Source of the DNA: Gaetbulibacter_A sp043876815 | Lineage (GTDB): Bacteria; Bacteroidota; Bacteroidia; Flavobacteriales; Flavobacteriaceae | Direction: 5' to 3' | Assembly (NCBI RefSeq): GCF_043876815.1 | Contig: NZ_JBAWKA010000001.1 | Location: forward strand, 868,001 to 932,000 | DNA: 64,000 nt | Part shown: one piece after another, positions 26,984 through 36,021 of the stretch | How the letters are laid out: each line of letters begins with the position of its first letter | Position numbering within the stretch: the first letter of the stretch is position 1 | Position numbers and translations under genes: made by a program | The notes under the pieces: generated by a model | Seen by the model: only the letters and a program-made list of their open reading frames with translations | What the model was told of the DNA's origin: nothing | The model's database searches: none

Positions 26984-29900
26984 TTAGTGTTTTTCGATCC
27001 AAAGGCGTGCATTAATAAATGCTTCCAGCCAAGGAGAAACTGAATCTTTCTTGTTATCCGGGTAATGTGCCCAGTTCCAGGGGAAGGTCGACCGTTCAAT
27101 ATGTGGCATGGTGACTAAATGCCTGCCAGTTTTATCACAAAGCATGGCTGTGTTGTAATCTGAACCATTAGGATTATGCGGATAAGCATCATAACTGTAC
27201 TTAGCTACAATATGATATTGGTCTTCTGCATGCGGTAATTTGAACTTCCCTTCACCATGTGATATCCAAACCCCTAGAGTGCTACCAGCTAAAGTCGACA
27301 ACATTATAGAATTATTTTCCTGAACTTTTACAGAGGTAAAAGTGCTTTCGTGTTTTTTTGAATCGTTATGAACCATTTTACCATGAATCTCATGTTCAGG
27401 ATTGATTTCTTCCAATTCCATGAACAACTGGCAGCCATTACAAATGCCCACGGAAAGGGTGTCTGTGCGTTCAAAGAATTGTTTAATGGCCTTGTTGGCT
27501 TTCTCATTGTATTTAATAGCACCGGCCCAACCTTTGGCAGAGCCTAAAACATCGGAATTACTGAACCCGCCAACGGCTCCTAAAAATTGAATATCCTCCA
27601 AGGTTTCACGACCAGAGATCAAATCGGTCATGTGGACATCTTTCACATCGAACCCGGCTAAATACATGGCATTAGCCATTTCACGCTCTGAGTTTGATCC
27701 TTTTTCTCTTAAAATAGCAGCTTTAGGGCGTTTGCCTTCAAAAGGTTTGAATTCACCAGTAAATTGTTTTGGGAATTCGTATACTAACGGTTGTTCTTTG
27801 TAATTGTTGAATCGCGCTTCAGCTAATCCGTTTGACGTTTGCTTTTGGTCTAATAAGAAAGAGGTCTTGTACCAGACATCTCGTAATTCTGAAACAGGGA
27901 AGTCAAAATGATCCTTACCGTTTATAATTTTTAAGCTATTCGAAGTTGTTACTTCTCCAATATTTATAAAGGAAATAGAAGCCTCGGTTAAAACAGTTTC
28001 AACACTGGCATCTTTCGCTTGGAAAACGATTCCTGCATTTTCAGCAAATAATAATTTAAAATTGTCTGATTCATTGAGGGCGCTTAGATCAAGATCTGCT
28101 CCCAGGTTGTTGTCTGCAAAACACAACTCCAAAAGGCTTGTAATTAATCCGCCCGAGGCCACATCATGTCCAGCTAAAATAAGATCGTTTCGGATCAAAC
28201 CTTGCAAGGTGTTAAATACCTTTTTTACGTAATCTGCATTTATTACAGAGGGTGCATCAGCACCAATTTTGTTCGTAATTTGAGCAAATGAACTACCGCC
28301 CAATTTAAAATCGTCCTGTGAGATATTGATATAATAGATAGGTCCACCATTCTTTTTGAAAACAGGCTCAACTATTTTTGTAATAGCATCACAATGTGCG
28401 GCAGCAGAAATGATAACCGTTCCCGGAGCGATCACTTCTTCGTTAGGATATTTCTGTTTCATGGAAAGAGAATCCTTTCCGGTGGGGACATTAATGCCTA
28501 AACCAATGGCAAACTCCGAAATGGCTTCAACGGCTTGGTAAAGTCGTGCATCTTCACCTTCATTTTTACAGGGCCACATCCAGTTAGCAGATAGCGATAC
28601 TGATTTTAACCCATCCTTTAATGGTGCCCAAATTATATTCGTTAGAGCCTCTGTAATACTGTTTCGACTTCCCGCTACCGGATTAATAAGTCCAGAGACC
28701 GGGGAGTGTCCAATAGTGGTTGCGATACCTTCTGTGCCTTTAAAATCCAAGGCCATCACACCAACATTGTTAAGTGGTAATTGTAAAGGGCCAGCACATT
28801 GTTGTTTCGCGACTTTACCTCCAACACAGCGGTCAACTTTGTTAGTTAGCCAATCTTTACAAGCCACGGCTTCCAACTGTAAAACCTGATGTAAATAGTT
28901 CATGAAATTTTTAGAATCGTAACTTACATCCTTGTATTTACGATTCACACTAACATCGTTCATGATCGTTTTTGGCGAGCTTCCAAACATGTCATCAAGG
29001 GCGAGGTCCATAGGGGTATTACCTTTGGATTTCGATTTGAATGTAAAACGCTGATCACCCGTTACGTCACCAACCGTGTACATCGGGGAGCGTTCCCGTT
29101 CGGCTATGGTTTTTAAGGTTGCAATATGTTTCTCCGAGATCACAAGCCCCATACGTTCCTGTGATTCGTTACCAATTATTTCTTTATCCGAGAGGGTAGG
29201 GTCACCCACCGGTAATTTATCCAGATCAATATTTCCGCCGGTATCTTCCACCAGTTCCGATAAACAGTTGAGGTGGCCTCCGGCACCATGGTCATGAATA
29301 GAAACAATAAAGTTTTCCTCACTTTCCACCATCCCGCGCACCGCGTTAGCAGCACGTTTTTGCATTTCCGGATTAGATCGTTGCACAGCATTCAATTCAA
29401 TGCCCGAAGCAAATTCTCCTGTATCAGCCGAAGATACTGCAGCACCACCCATTCCAATACGGTAATTCTCACCACCAAGGATCACTATTTTATCACCGGG
29501 TTGCGGTTCACCTTTAATTGCCTGACTCGTTTTGCCGTAACCTATTCCGCCGGCCTGCATGATCACTTTATCAAAACCAAGTTTTCTAGCATCCTCCTCA
29601 TGTTCAAAGGTTAATACTGAGCCACAAATCAAGGGTTGCCCAAATTTATTCCCAAAGTCTGACGCGCCATTAGAAGCTTTTATCAAGATATCCATGGGTG
29701 TTTGGTACAACCATGGGCGTTCCGCCATAGCTTGTTCCCAGGGACGATTTTCTTCCAATCGCGAGTAGGATGTCATATACACGGCCGTTCCCGCCAAAGG
29801 AATCGATCCTTTACCACCGGCCAAACGGTCTCTGATCTCACCACCTGATCCAGTAGCCGCCCCGTTAAAAGGTTCCACTGTGGTAGGGAAATTATGTGTT

Positions 29901-30640
29901 TCCGCTTTCAGCGAGATAACAGATTCAAAATTCTCAGTTCTATAAAAATCCGGAACGTCAGCGCGTTTCGGTGCAAACTGCTCTACTACGGGCCCTTTAA
30001 TAAAGGCTACATTATCTTTATAAGCTGAAACAATATCGTTGGGATTTTGCTTCGACGTTTCTTTAATGAGTTTAAAAAGAGAGGTTGGTTTTTCAACGCC
30101 ATCGATCACAAAAGTTCCATTAAAGATCTTGTGGCGACAATGCTCACTATTCACCTGCGAAAACCCAAATACTTCGGAATCCGTTAACGGCCGACCGATT
30201 TTTTCAGAAACACCTTCCAAATATGCAACCTCTTCTTCACTTAACGACAAACCCTCCTGCGCATTATACGCAGCAATATCATCAATATTCAAGATCGGTT
30301 CCGGTTCAATATTTATAGTAAACGATTCCTGATTTAACCCACTAAATTTCTCAGAGATCATAGGGTCGTAAGCCTCAAAATCAGTACTTACAGCCGTAAA
30401 TTCCTCGATTCTCAAAATTCCTTCAACACCCATGTTTTGTGTAATTTCCACGGCATTTGTACTCCAGGGCGTAATCATAGCTTTACGGGGGCCAACAAAA
30501 AAAGCATCCAAAGATGCTTGCTCAATTTTAGGTTGGTTGCCAAAAAGCCATGTCAGTTTCGAAATGTTTTCAGGCGTTAAATCTTTCGTGGTTTGCACCG
30601 CAAAAACGGTTCCGGTCACACTTCCAAAGAAATGAATCAT
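26984..30640 (-). CDS. purL: phosphoribosylformylglycinamidine synthase, large single-chain form
   Basis: A 1218-residue enzyme of purine synthesis (FGAM synthase). It carries the N-terminal PurS-like part, two AIR-synthase-like halves (for example the VEPFNGAATGSGGEIRD segment and GPLQLPLNNVGVMALD) and a C-terminal glutamine amidotransferase with GICNGC (nucleophile Cys1067) and a late NPNGSD segment. This is the long proteobacterial-type form rather than the three-protein PurS/Q/L set. It is monocistronic. A TAAATTTG element at 30677-30670 on the minus strand fits a -7 box, but I could not find a matching -33 element. Confidence 0.95.
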   Translation of the reverse strand: MIHFFGSVTGTVFAVQTTKDLTPENISKLTWLFGNQPKIEQASLDAFFVGPRKAMITPWSTNAVEITQNMGVEGILRIEEFTAVSTDFEAYDPMISEKFSGLNQESFTINIEPEPILNIDDIAAYNAQEGLSLSEEEVAYLEGVSEKIGRPLTDSEVFGFSQVNSEHCRHKIFNGTFVIDGVEKPTSLFKLIKETSKQNPNDIVSAYKDNVAFIKGPVVEQFAPKRADVPDFYRTENFESVISLKAETHNFPTTVEPFNGAATGSGGEIRDRLAGGKGSIPLAGTAVYMTSYSRLEENRPWEQAMAERPWLYQTPMDILIKASNGASDFGNKFGQPLICGSVLTFEHEEDARKLGFDKVIMQAGGIGYGKTSQAIKGEPQPGDKIVILGGENYRIGMGGAAVSSADTGEFASGIELNAVQRSNPEMQKRAANAVRGMVESEENFIVSIHDHGAGGHLNCLSELVEDTGGNIDLDKLPVGDPTLSDKEIIGNESQERMGLVISEKHIATLKTIAERERSPMYTVGDVTGDQRFTFKSKSKGNTPMDLALDDMFGSSPKTIMNDVSVNRKYKDVSYDSKNFMNYLHQVLQLEAVACKDWLTNKVDRCVGGKVAKQQCAGPLQLPLNNVGVMALDFKGTEGIATTIGHSPVSGLINPVAGSRNSITEALTNIIWAPLKDGLKSVSLSANWMWPCKNEGEDARLYQAVEAISEFAIGLGINVPTGKDSLSMKQKYPNEEVIAPGTVIISAAAHCDAITKIVEPVFKKNGGPIYYINISQDDFKLGGSSFAQITNKIGADAPSVINADYVKKVFNTLQGLIRNDLILAGHDVASGGLITSLLELCFADNNLGADLDLSALNESDNFKLLFAENAGIVFQAKDASVETVLTEASISFINIGEVTTSNSLKIINGKDHFDFPVSELRDVWYKTSFLLDQKQTSNGLAEARFNNYKEQPLVYEFPKQFTGEFKPFEGKRPKAAILREKGSNSEREMANAMYLAGFDVKDVHMTDLISGRETLEDIQFLGAVGGFSNSDVLGSAKGWAGAIKYNEKANKAIKQFFERTDTLSVGICNGCQLFMELEEINPEHEIHGKMVHNDSKKHESTFTSVKVQENNSIMLSTLAGSTLGVWISHGEGKFKLPHAEDQYHIVAKYSYDAYPHNPNGSDYNTAMLCDKTGRHLVTMPHIERSTFPWNWAHYPDNKKDSVSPWLEAFINARLWIEKH

Positions 30641-30754
30641 GAGGTCGAAGTTTGATTTAAATTAAAGTGCAAATTTACACTTTTTTACCCATTTCATCCT
30701 ACTTTTTTTGGTAAACAGCCGCCTGTTATTAACAGTATTTTCAACAGTCTGTTT

Positions 30755-30860
30755 TTGGGCATTCCGGCCACGCTTTGGGGCGTGCCCGTCGGGCTTTCAC
30801 TACTCGCTTCCTCGCGCTGCTGCGGGAGCTCAAACAGGCCGTTCAATCCCTAATGCGGGC
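30755..30860. repeat. GC-rich extragenic repeat-like element
   Basis: About 105 bp of markedly GC-rich DNA in an otherwise AT-rich gap between purL and the fructosamine-kinase family gene. It contains short inverted pairs such as CACGC/GCGTG around 30769-30783 and a block with GCGCTGCTGCGGGAGC. It ends with the block ATCCCTAATGCGGGC. From memory, dispersed extragenic elements in flavobacterial genomes share the outer blocks (GGGCGT…CCCG…GGGCTTTC at one end, ATCCCTAA at the other) and vary between them. No open reading frame of use is present. Only one copy lies in this window, so its repeat nature rests on that recollection. Confidence 0.55.
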
Positions 30861-30879
30861 TTCATCAAAACTTAAAACT

Positions 30880-31740
30880 TTAAAAATACCGGGATAAAAT
30901 TCGTTTTACTCCCGGGCGATACGAAGCTCCAAACAAATTCAAATGTACCAATAAATAATACAACTGATACAAATCGATACGTTCCGCGTAAGCGTTATCT
31001 TTAGGAATGATATCATGATAAGCGTCGTAAAATTCAGGACCAAAACCTCCAAATAGTTTGCTCATAGCAATATCCACCAAACCGTCTCCGTAATAAACTG
31101 CAGGATCTATCAAATAAGGTATTCCTGTTTCCGAGATCAAAAAATTTCCGCTCCACAGATCACCGTGAAGCAATCCCGGTGTTACATTTGAAAAGAAACC
31201 GCTTAATACGGTTGTCATGCGCTCGACACTCGGGCAGTCTTGATCCTGCAATAAACCTTTTTGTAAGGCAAGATTTAGTTGAGGTAATAACCTTTCATAA
31301 GTATAAAAAGAACACCAGGTTTTATGTTGAGAATTACTTTGTGCTAAGCGTCCAATCTTATTATCATGATCCAATCCAAACGCATCTGTAGTATTTAGAT
31401 GCAGGTTTGCGAGTTGTGTTCCAAAAACCTCGTAATCTTGAGAATTAGGTGATTTCGAAGGAATAAATTCCAATAATAAGAAGGATAGTTTTTCAAAGGT
31501 ATCAAAGGCAATGACTTCAGGTGTTTTAACACTATGGGTTTTTGACAAAAGGTTTAATCCTTGAGACTCTGTCTCAAACATGCTAAATGCATCGGGACCG
31601 TTATGACATTTTAGAAAATAGATATTTGAAGCCGTTTCTAACTTAAAGGCGTCAGAGATGTCTCCGCCGAGAACGGCCGACATGTTTTTAATGGGTTCGT
31701 TTAGAACTTCAGAAAGTTTGGCTTTAAAGGTATCTGTCAT
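30880..31740 (-). CDS. fructosamine kinase family protein
   Basis: A 286-residue protein-kinase-like-fold enzyme. The catalytic loop is LLHGDLWSGNF and the metal-binding segment is LIDPAVYYGD, both diagnostic for the fructosamine kinase/APH fold. Bacterial members phosphorylate fructosamines or ribulosamines on glycated amines, aiding deglycation; the exact substrate here is unknown. Length is usual. It lies 31 bp downstream of the RsmB-like methyltransferase gene, so the two may share a transcript. Confidence 0.88.
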   Translation of the reverse strand: MTDTFKAKLSEVLNEPIKNMSAVLGGDISDAFKLETASNIYFLKCHNGPDAFSMFETESQGLNLLSKTHSVKTPEVIAFDTFEKLSFLLLEFIPSKSPNSQDYEVFGTQLANLHLNTTDAFGLDHDNKIGRLAQSNSQHKTWCSFYTYERLLPQLNLALQKGLLQDQDCPSVERMTTVLSGFFSNVTPGLLHGDLWSGNFLISETGIPYLIDPAVYYGDGLVDIAMSKLFGGFGPEFYDAYHDIIPKDNAYAERIDLYQLYYLLVHLNLFGASYRPGVKRILSRYF

Positions 31741-31771
31741 ACCTATGAAGATAAAAAAATATTAAATAACG

Positions 31772-32986
31772 CTATTTTGTGCGCTCCATCAAAGCCATAT
31801 AAAAACCGTCATAACCAGCTTCATGTGCTAGTATTTTTTTGTCCTTCAGAAATTTAAAGTCAGCTCCGGCCTCAGTTTTCAAAAAAGCCACAACCTGATT
31901 CTGGTTTTCAGAAGGCAATACGGAGCAAGTTGCATAAACCAGTTTGCCACCGGGTTTTACCATGCTAGAATATTGTTGTAACACTTCCTGCTGTGTACCA
32001 CGAATACGATCTATGAATTCCGGTTCCAGTTTCCATTTAGCATCCGGATTTCTACGTAATACGCCTAGTCCCGAACAAGGTGCGTCAATCAAAACACGAT
32101 CGGCTTTTTGGTATAATTTTTTTATCGGTTTGGTAGAATCGATCACACGCATATCAAAATTATGAACACCATTACGACGCGCTCTGATCTTGAGTTTTTT
32201 CAACTTACTCTCGTAAATATCCATGGCAATGATCTGTCCTTTGTTTTGCATCAACGATGCTAAATGTAGGGTCTTCCCGCCGGCACCGGCGCAAGCATCT
32301 ACCACCCGCATTCCAGGTTCAACATCCAGAAAATCCGCTACCAATTGCGACGAAGCATCCTGAACTTCAAATAAGCCATCTTTAAAAGCCTTGGTAACGA
32401 AAATATTAGCGCGCTCTTTCAGTTTTAAAGCTGAATCATAACCTTTGATAAATTCAGTTTCAATACCTTCATCAAACAACTGGTTTTGAAGCTCTTCTTT
32501 AGTAGTTTTTAAAGTATTCACCCGCAGGATAACATCGGCTTGTTCATTTTGTTTGGCTATTTCTTTGGTCCAAACAGCTTCGCCTAATTCCTGCATCCCA
32601 AGTTGATCTATCCAGTCGGGAATGGATTCACGGAACTTCCTGATTTTAGATAATTCGTCAAAGCGTCCTTTGATTTTTCGGGAAGGTGTGTTTTCAAAAT
32701 ATTTCCAATCCGGAAGTTTGATGCCTTTTAAAGTTGCCCAAACAGCAAACATGCGCCAAATATTATCGCGATCGAAAGGCTCTTTAACTTCTGCAATTTC
32801 AGCATATAAGCGCTTCCAACGTACAATATCATAAGTCGTTTCAGCAACAAAACTTCGGTCTCGTGATCCCCAGCGTTTATCACGCTTCAAAAGGGACTGA
32901 ATAACCTTATCGGCATATTGTCCTTCATTAAAGATTAAAAGAAGGCCATCAATTACGGCATAGCATAAATTTCGGTGTAATCGCAT
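31772..32986 (-). CDS. RsmB-like RNA cytosine-C5 methyltransferase
   Basis: A 404-residue SAM-dependent RNA m5C methyltransferase. The N-terminal part is a NusB-like RNA-binding region; the catalytic domain (about 160-400) has the SAM motif DACAGAGGKT, the first active-site Cys in DAPCSGLGVLRRNP and the second in TCSVLPSENQ. The frame begins with a TTG at 33007, but the ATG at 32986 (MRLHRNLC) is preferred. A TACCTTTG element at 33012-33005 on the minus strand resembles a -7 box and would put the start of transcription very near the ATG. Target RNA is likely 16S rRNA but not proven. Confidence 0.85.
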   Translation of the reverse strand: MRLHRNLCYAVIDGLLLIFNEGQYADKVIQSLLKRDKRWGSRDRSFVAETTYDIVRWKRLYAEIAEVKEPFDRDNIWRMFAVWATLKGIKLPDWKYFENTPSRKIKGRFDELSKIRKFRESIPDWIDQLGMQELGEAVWTKEIAKQNEQADVILRVNTLKTTKEELQNQLFDEGIETEFIKGYDSALKLKERANIFVTKAFKDGLFEVQDASSQLVADFLDVEPGMRVVDACAGAGGKTLHLASLMQNKGQIIAMDIYESKLKKLKIRARRNGVHNFDMRVIDSTKPIKKLYQKADRVLIDAPCSGLGVLRRNPDAKWKLEPEFIDRIRGTQQEVLQQYSSMVKPGGKLVYATCSVLPSENQNQVVAFLKTEAGADFKFLKDKKILAHEAGYDGFYMALMERTK

Positions 32987-33160
32987 CGTTTTTTTATAAG
33001 GGTGCAAAGGTACAGTTTTCCTTATAATTATTTGATTTTTTGCATATTAATTAAAAGGTTAGAAAGGTTTCCTTTTTTTTAAATTTAATAAAATTCAAAC
33101 TTTCAATAAAAGAGACTGTTAGGTTTGAATAGCTTTTCTATTTTTATAAAAATATTTTTT

Positions 33161-34204
33161 ATGAAATATCTTCTTTCCGCATTACTCATTCTGATTTTTG
33201 CCTCATGTAAACAATCACCTGAATTTAAACCCATCCAATTTAAATCGGTTCAAATAGAACCCGTGTTACAGGATTCGACATTGAGTATTCGGGCCATCGA
33301 AATTCTTGATGACGGCAACCTAGCCTTTGCTGCGAATAATGGGGCTTATGGTTTGTACGACGTCAAAAAGCAACTTTGGCAAACGGCAGTTCAAAACTAC
33401 GATAGTTTAACCCTTCAGTTTAGAGCTGTGGCACATACGAAAACGGACTTTTTTATGTTGTCTATCGATACGCCTGGCTTATTGTATAAAACCGGAGATT
33501 CGGGGAGAATGGAATTGGTTTATAAAGAAGAAGGTCAAGGTGTGTTTTATGATGCCATGGATTTTTGGAATGACCAGGAAGGAATGGCTATTGGTGATAG
33601 TATAGGAGGATGTATATCTATTATAATTACCCGCAACGGTGGCGCCACATGGAATAAACTAGATTGTGAAGATTTACCTGAGGGCTTACCTGAAGAAGGT
33701 GCCTTTGCTGCGAGTAATACGAATATTGCCATAGTAGGTGATAAAACCTGGGTAGCTACTAACACAGGCCGAATTTATTATTCAGCGGATAAGGGACAAT
33801 CCTGGCAGGTATCTGATACGCCTATAATTAAAGCGAAGCCCACAGAGGGTATTTATTCATTAGCTTTTTATGATGCTGAGAATGGATTTGCCATTGGAGG
33901 CGACTATACCAACCCTGAGGCTCATTCTAAAAATAAAATAAGAACTCGGGATGGCGGAAAAACCTGGGAGCTTGTAGCTGTGGGTCAAAACCCGGGCTAT
34001 CGTAGTTGTGTGCAATATTTCCCGAACAGCGGAGGCAAGGGTCTCGTAGTTGTTGGATTTAATGGTATTGATTTAAGTGCTGATGCCGGAAATACCTGGA
34101 AACATTTAAGTGATACCGGATTTTATACCTTACGTTTTATTAATGATCATGAAGCGTTTGCAGCAGGGCAAGGAGGCATTTCAAAATTAATATTTAAAGA
34201 GTAA
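33161..34204 (+). CDS. YCF48/BNR-repeat beta-propeller lipoprotein
   Basis: A 347-residue exported protein. The start is set at the ATG at 33161 because it begins a lipoprotein signal (MKYLLSALLILIFASC, lipobox Cys16); the open frame upstream starts only with TTG. The rest shows repeated Asp-box-like blocks such as NGGATWNKL, DKGQSWQV, DGGKTWELV and DAGNTWKHL, spaced as blades of a beta-propeller, as in YCF48-like and sialidase-type proteins. No catalytic residues can be assigned. It is probably anchored in the outer or inner membrane and faces the periplasm. It is a single gene between divergent and convergent neighbours. Confidence 0.82.
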   Translation: MKYLLSALLILIFASCKQSPEFKPIQFKSVQIEPVLQDSTLSIRAIEILDDGNLAFAANNGAYGLYDVKKQLWQTAVQNYDSLTLQFRAVAHTKTDFFMLSIDTPGLLYKTGDSGRMELVYKEEGQGVFYDAMDFWNDQEGMAIGDSIGGCISIIITRNGGATWNKLDCEDLPEGLPEEGAFAASNTNIAIVGDKTWVATNTGRIYYSADKGQSWQVSDTPIIKAKPTEGIYSLAFYDAENGFAIGGDYTNPEAHSKNKIRTRDGGKTWELVAVGQNPGYRSCVQYFPNSGGKGLVVVGFNGIDLSADAGNTWKHLSDTGFYTLRFINDHEAFAAGQGGISKLIFKE

Positions 34205-34215
34205 GTGGCTTTTTT

Positions 34216-34662
34216 CTAGGGACGTTGTTCACGTTTTTTGCGAAATTGTTCAAAAAGCTTACGATTAAAATCTTCCTCGGCTATTTTCAACAGTAATATT
34301 TTTTGAGGAGAAATAACCTTTTTAAGGCTTATAATTAAACCAACTTTTTGCTCATGTAGCTTGTTTTCAGCATTGACTAAATTATCTAATAAAATTTTAG
34401 CTTCTACGTCGTCCACAGTTTCTACATTTTTTTTAATCGCCCGACGAATACCACGCAGTTCTTCGAATTTAATTTTAACCATTCGATCATCATAGGCATT
34501 ATAAACGGGCCAAAATTCTTGTGCTTCTTTTGGTGTTAAATTTAAACGCTCTGTAATAAAAGCTACTTTTAAAGACCGGATTTGATCCCGATTAGGTTGC
34601 GCTATAACACCCAAACCTAGTAAAAGGAATCCAAAAGCGAGTATGTAGGTTTTCATTTTCAT
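34216..34662 (-). CDS. periplasmic helical protein of an ECF sigma operon
   Basis: A 148-residue protein with a signal peptide (about residues 1-21, ending VIAQ) followed by an all-helical, charged body. The LNLTPKEAQEFWPVYNAY segment resembles the LTxxQ-type Spy/CpxP fold, which senses or buffers envelope stress. It lies 5 bp after the membrane gene and 0.5 kb after the sigma factor, so it forms the third gene of the operon. I infer a periplasmic sensor role from this context; the function is not shown. Confidence 0.72.
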   Translation of the reverse strand: MKMKTYILAFGFLLLGLGVIAQPNRDQIRSLKVAFITERLNLTPKEAQEFWPVYNAYDDRMVKIKFEELRGIRRAIKKNVETVDDVEAKILLDNLVNAENKLHEQKVGLIISLKKVISPQKILLLKIAEEDFNRKLFEQFRKKREQRP

Positions 34663-34667
34663 AAATT

Positions 34668-35168
34668 TTATTCAATCAATAAAGTTTCAATTTCGGCATT
34701 ATTTTCTAAATAGGTTTCCAATTGCTCTTCCTTGATATCAAGTTCTAAAAAATTGGTTTCATCAATATTTTCTAATTCTAATAACGAAGCAATTTCATAG
34801 GTACCAATATTTTCGTTAATCACATAATTTTCTGCTGTTTCAGTATCAATATCCTCCCAGCTTGTTTGATGATCAAAAATAGAGAGATTAAACAACAATA
34901 AAATGGATGCTGCGATACCTGCTGTATAAAGTACATATTTATTACGGAATAAAGATATAACTTTTGAATCCTGTGCTTCGGGAACCTGCTGCATGATGCG
35001 TTCCTCGAGGGTTTCAAAATAACCATCAGGAACACCAAATCCTGAAGATGGATTTTTATCTCTAAGTTTTGCAGCACTTAAAAGTTGTTCTTCCAGATTA
35101 TTAAAATAATCTTCGGGAACTTTAAATCCTGTTTTTTTAATAGTATTTAATTTATTCTTTTTCATCAT
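34668..35168 (-). CDS. single-pass membrane protein, probable anti-sigma factor
   Basis: A 166-residue protein with one central transmembrane segment (about residues 85-105, YVLYTAGIAASILLLF). The cytoplasmic half repeats two VPxxYFxxLEExL blocks (FKVPEDYFNNLEEQLL and FGVPDGYFETLEERIM), a short internal duplication. The rest is acidic and periplasmic. The start is placed at the ATG at 35168 because the longer frame begins with TTG. It directly follows the ECF sigma gene, so an anti-sigma role is likely. It lacks the zinc HxxxCxxC motif of ZAS anti-sigma factors. Confidence 0.75.
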   Translation of the reverse strand: MMKKNKLNTIKKTGFKVPEDYFNNLEEQLLSAAKLRDKNPSSGFGVPDGYFETLEERIMQQVPEAQDSKVISLFRNKYVLYTAGIAASILLLFNLSIFDHQTSWEDIDTETAENYVINENIGTYEIASLLELENIDETNFLELDIKEEQLETYLENNAEIETLLIE

Positions 35169-35198
35169 ATAGTTTAGACTCAAAAAATTCTAAAAAGT

Positions 35199-35741
35199 TT
35201 AATCCTCAGTGAGATAGGCTTCAATTTTTTTTACAGCTAAATGATACGAAGCTTTCAAGGCGCCCTCACTCGTTTCCAGGATAGCAGCCATATCTTTATA
35301 TTTTAAATCCTCAAAATATTTCATGTTAAACACCAACTGTTGTTTTTGTGGCAAGGTTGCAATGGCCTTCTGTAATTTAAGTTGGATGGCACTTCCTTCA
35401 AAATAAACGTCTGCGCTCAGATTTTGTATGGCAAGTTGCTGTACCGCCTCATTTGATATGTGCTGTCGCTTCGCCTCCTTATTAATATACGTTATCGATT
35501 CGTTTGTAGCGATGCGATACATCCAGGAAAATAATTTACTATCGCCCTTAAAATTATGGATGTTCTTATACACTTTTATAAATGTGTTTTGTAACACATC
35601 GTCTGCATCGTCGTGACTTTTTACGATATTTCGAATATGCCAATACAGTCGTTCTTTGTAATCAGAAACCAAAAGCCTAAAGGCCTCATCTTTTTGGGTA
35701 TCCGATTTTAAAAGTTCTACTAATTGCGTTTCGTCTGTCAC
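35199..35741 (-). CDS. ECF-type RNA polymerase sigma factor
   Basis: A 180-residue sigma-70-family protein with region 2 (about 20-90; DVLQNTFIKVYKN and SWMYRIATN) and region 4 (about 120-175; LPQKQQLVFNMKYFEDLKYKDMA). It has no region 3, as expected for ECF factors. The start is a GTG at 35741; no in-frame ATG exists nearby upstream, and the region-2 start position supports it. It heads a three-gene envelope-stress-like operon with a membrane protein and a periplasmic helical protein. Confidence 0.88.
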   Translation of the reverse strand: MTDETQLVELLKSDTQKDEAFRLLVSDYKERLYWHIRNIVKSHDDADDVLQNTFIKVYKNIHNFKGDSKLFSWMYRIATNESITYINKEAKRQHISNEAVQQLAIQNLSADVYFEGSAIQLKLQKAIATLPQKQQLVFNMKYFEDLKYKDMAAILETSEGALKASYHLAVKKIEAYLTED

Positions 35742-35906
35742 GACTTTCTTTCTAGGTTTGACTGCTAAAATTAGTAAAAGTTTAATCTAAAAAACAGTTA
35801 ATTTTTAAAGTCTTAATAATCAATAAACTAGATAAAAAAACATCGACGAAATGCTATTTAGTAACGATTAAATGCACTTTTTGTTGTAATAATTGTATTT
35901 ATGCTT

Positions 35907-36000
35907 TATGTTTGTAACAGAAACCTACTTAATGTTAGTCGTCCCCAAGTCTAACACAAACTAAAAAAGGATAGAAACCCAAATCTCTATCCTTTTTTTA
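35907..36000 (+). ncRNA. candidate small RNA between the sigma factor and ABC exporter genes
   Basis: On the plus strand TATGTTTG (35907-35914) fits the -7 box TAnnTTTG, with TTTG at 35880-35883 (23-bp spacing) as a possible -33 element. From about 35920 the sequence holds a small hairpin GTTAG-N12-CTAAC and then a strong 10-bp stem with a T-run at 35966-36000. This would give an RNA of about 80 nt with no coding potential. The two flanking genes are both on the minus strand and the hairpin also works as the terminator of the upstream ABC gene, so the RNA is a hypothesis. Confidence 0.4.
35963..35998. terminator. bidirectional terminator after the ABC exporter gene
   Basis: AAAGGATAGA (35966-35975) and TCTATCCTTT (35986-35995) form a perfect 10-bp stem, flanked by A-runs on one side and T-runs on the other. 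It can end the minus-strand transcript of the ABC exporter (stop at 36022) and any plus-strand transcript from 35.9 kb. Confidence 0.88.
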
Positions 36001-36021
36001 TTTTCATTACTTCAGAATTTT

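Noticed and set aside
30670..30677. TAAATTTG on the minus strand as the purL promoter
   Set aside because: The -7 box is good but no TTTG-like element lies at a usual distance, so I do not list it as a separate promoter feature.
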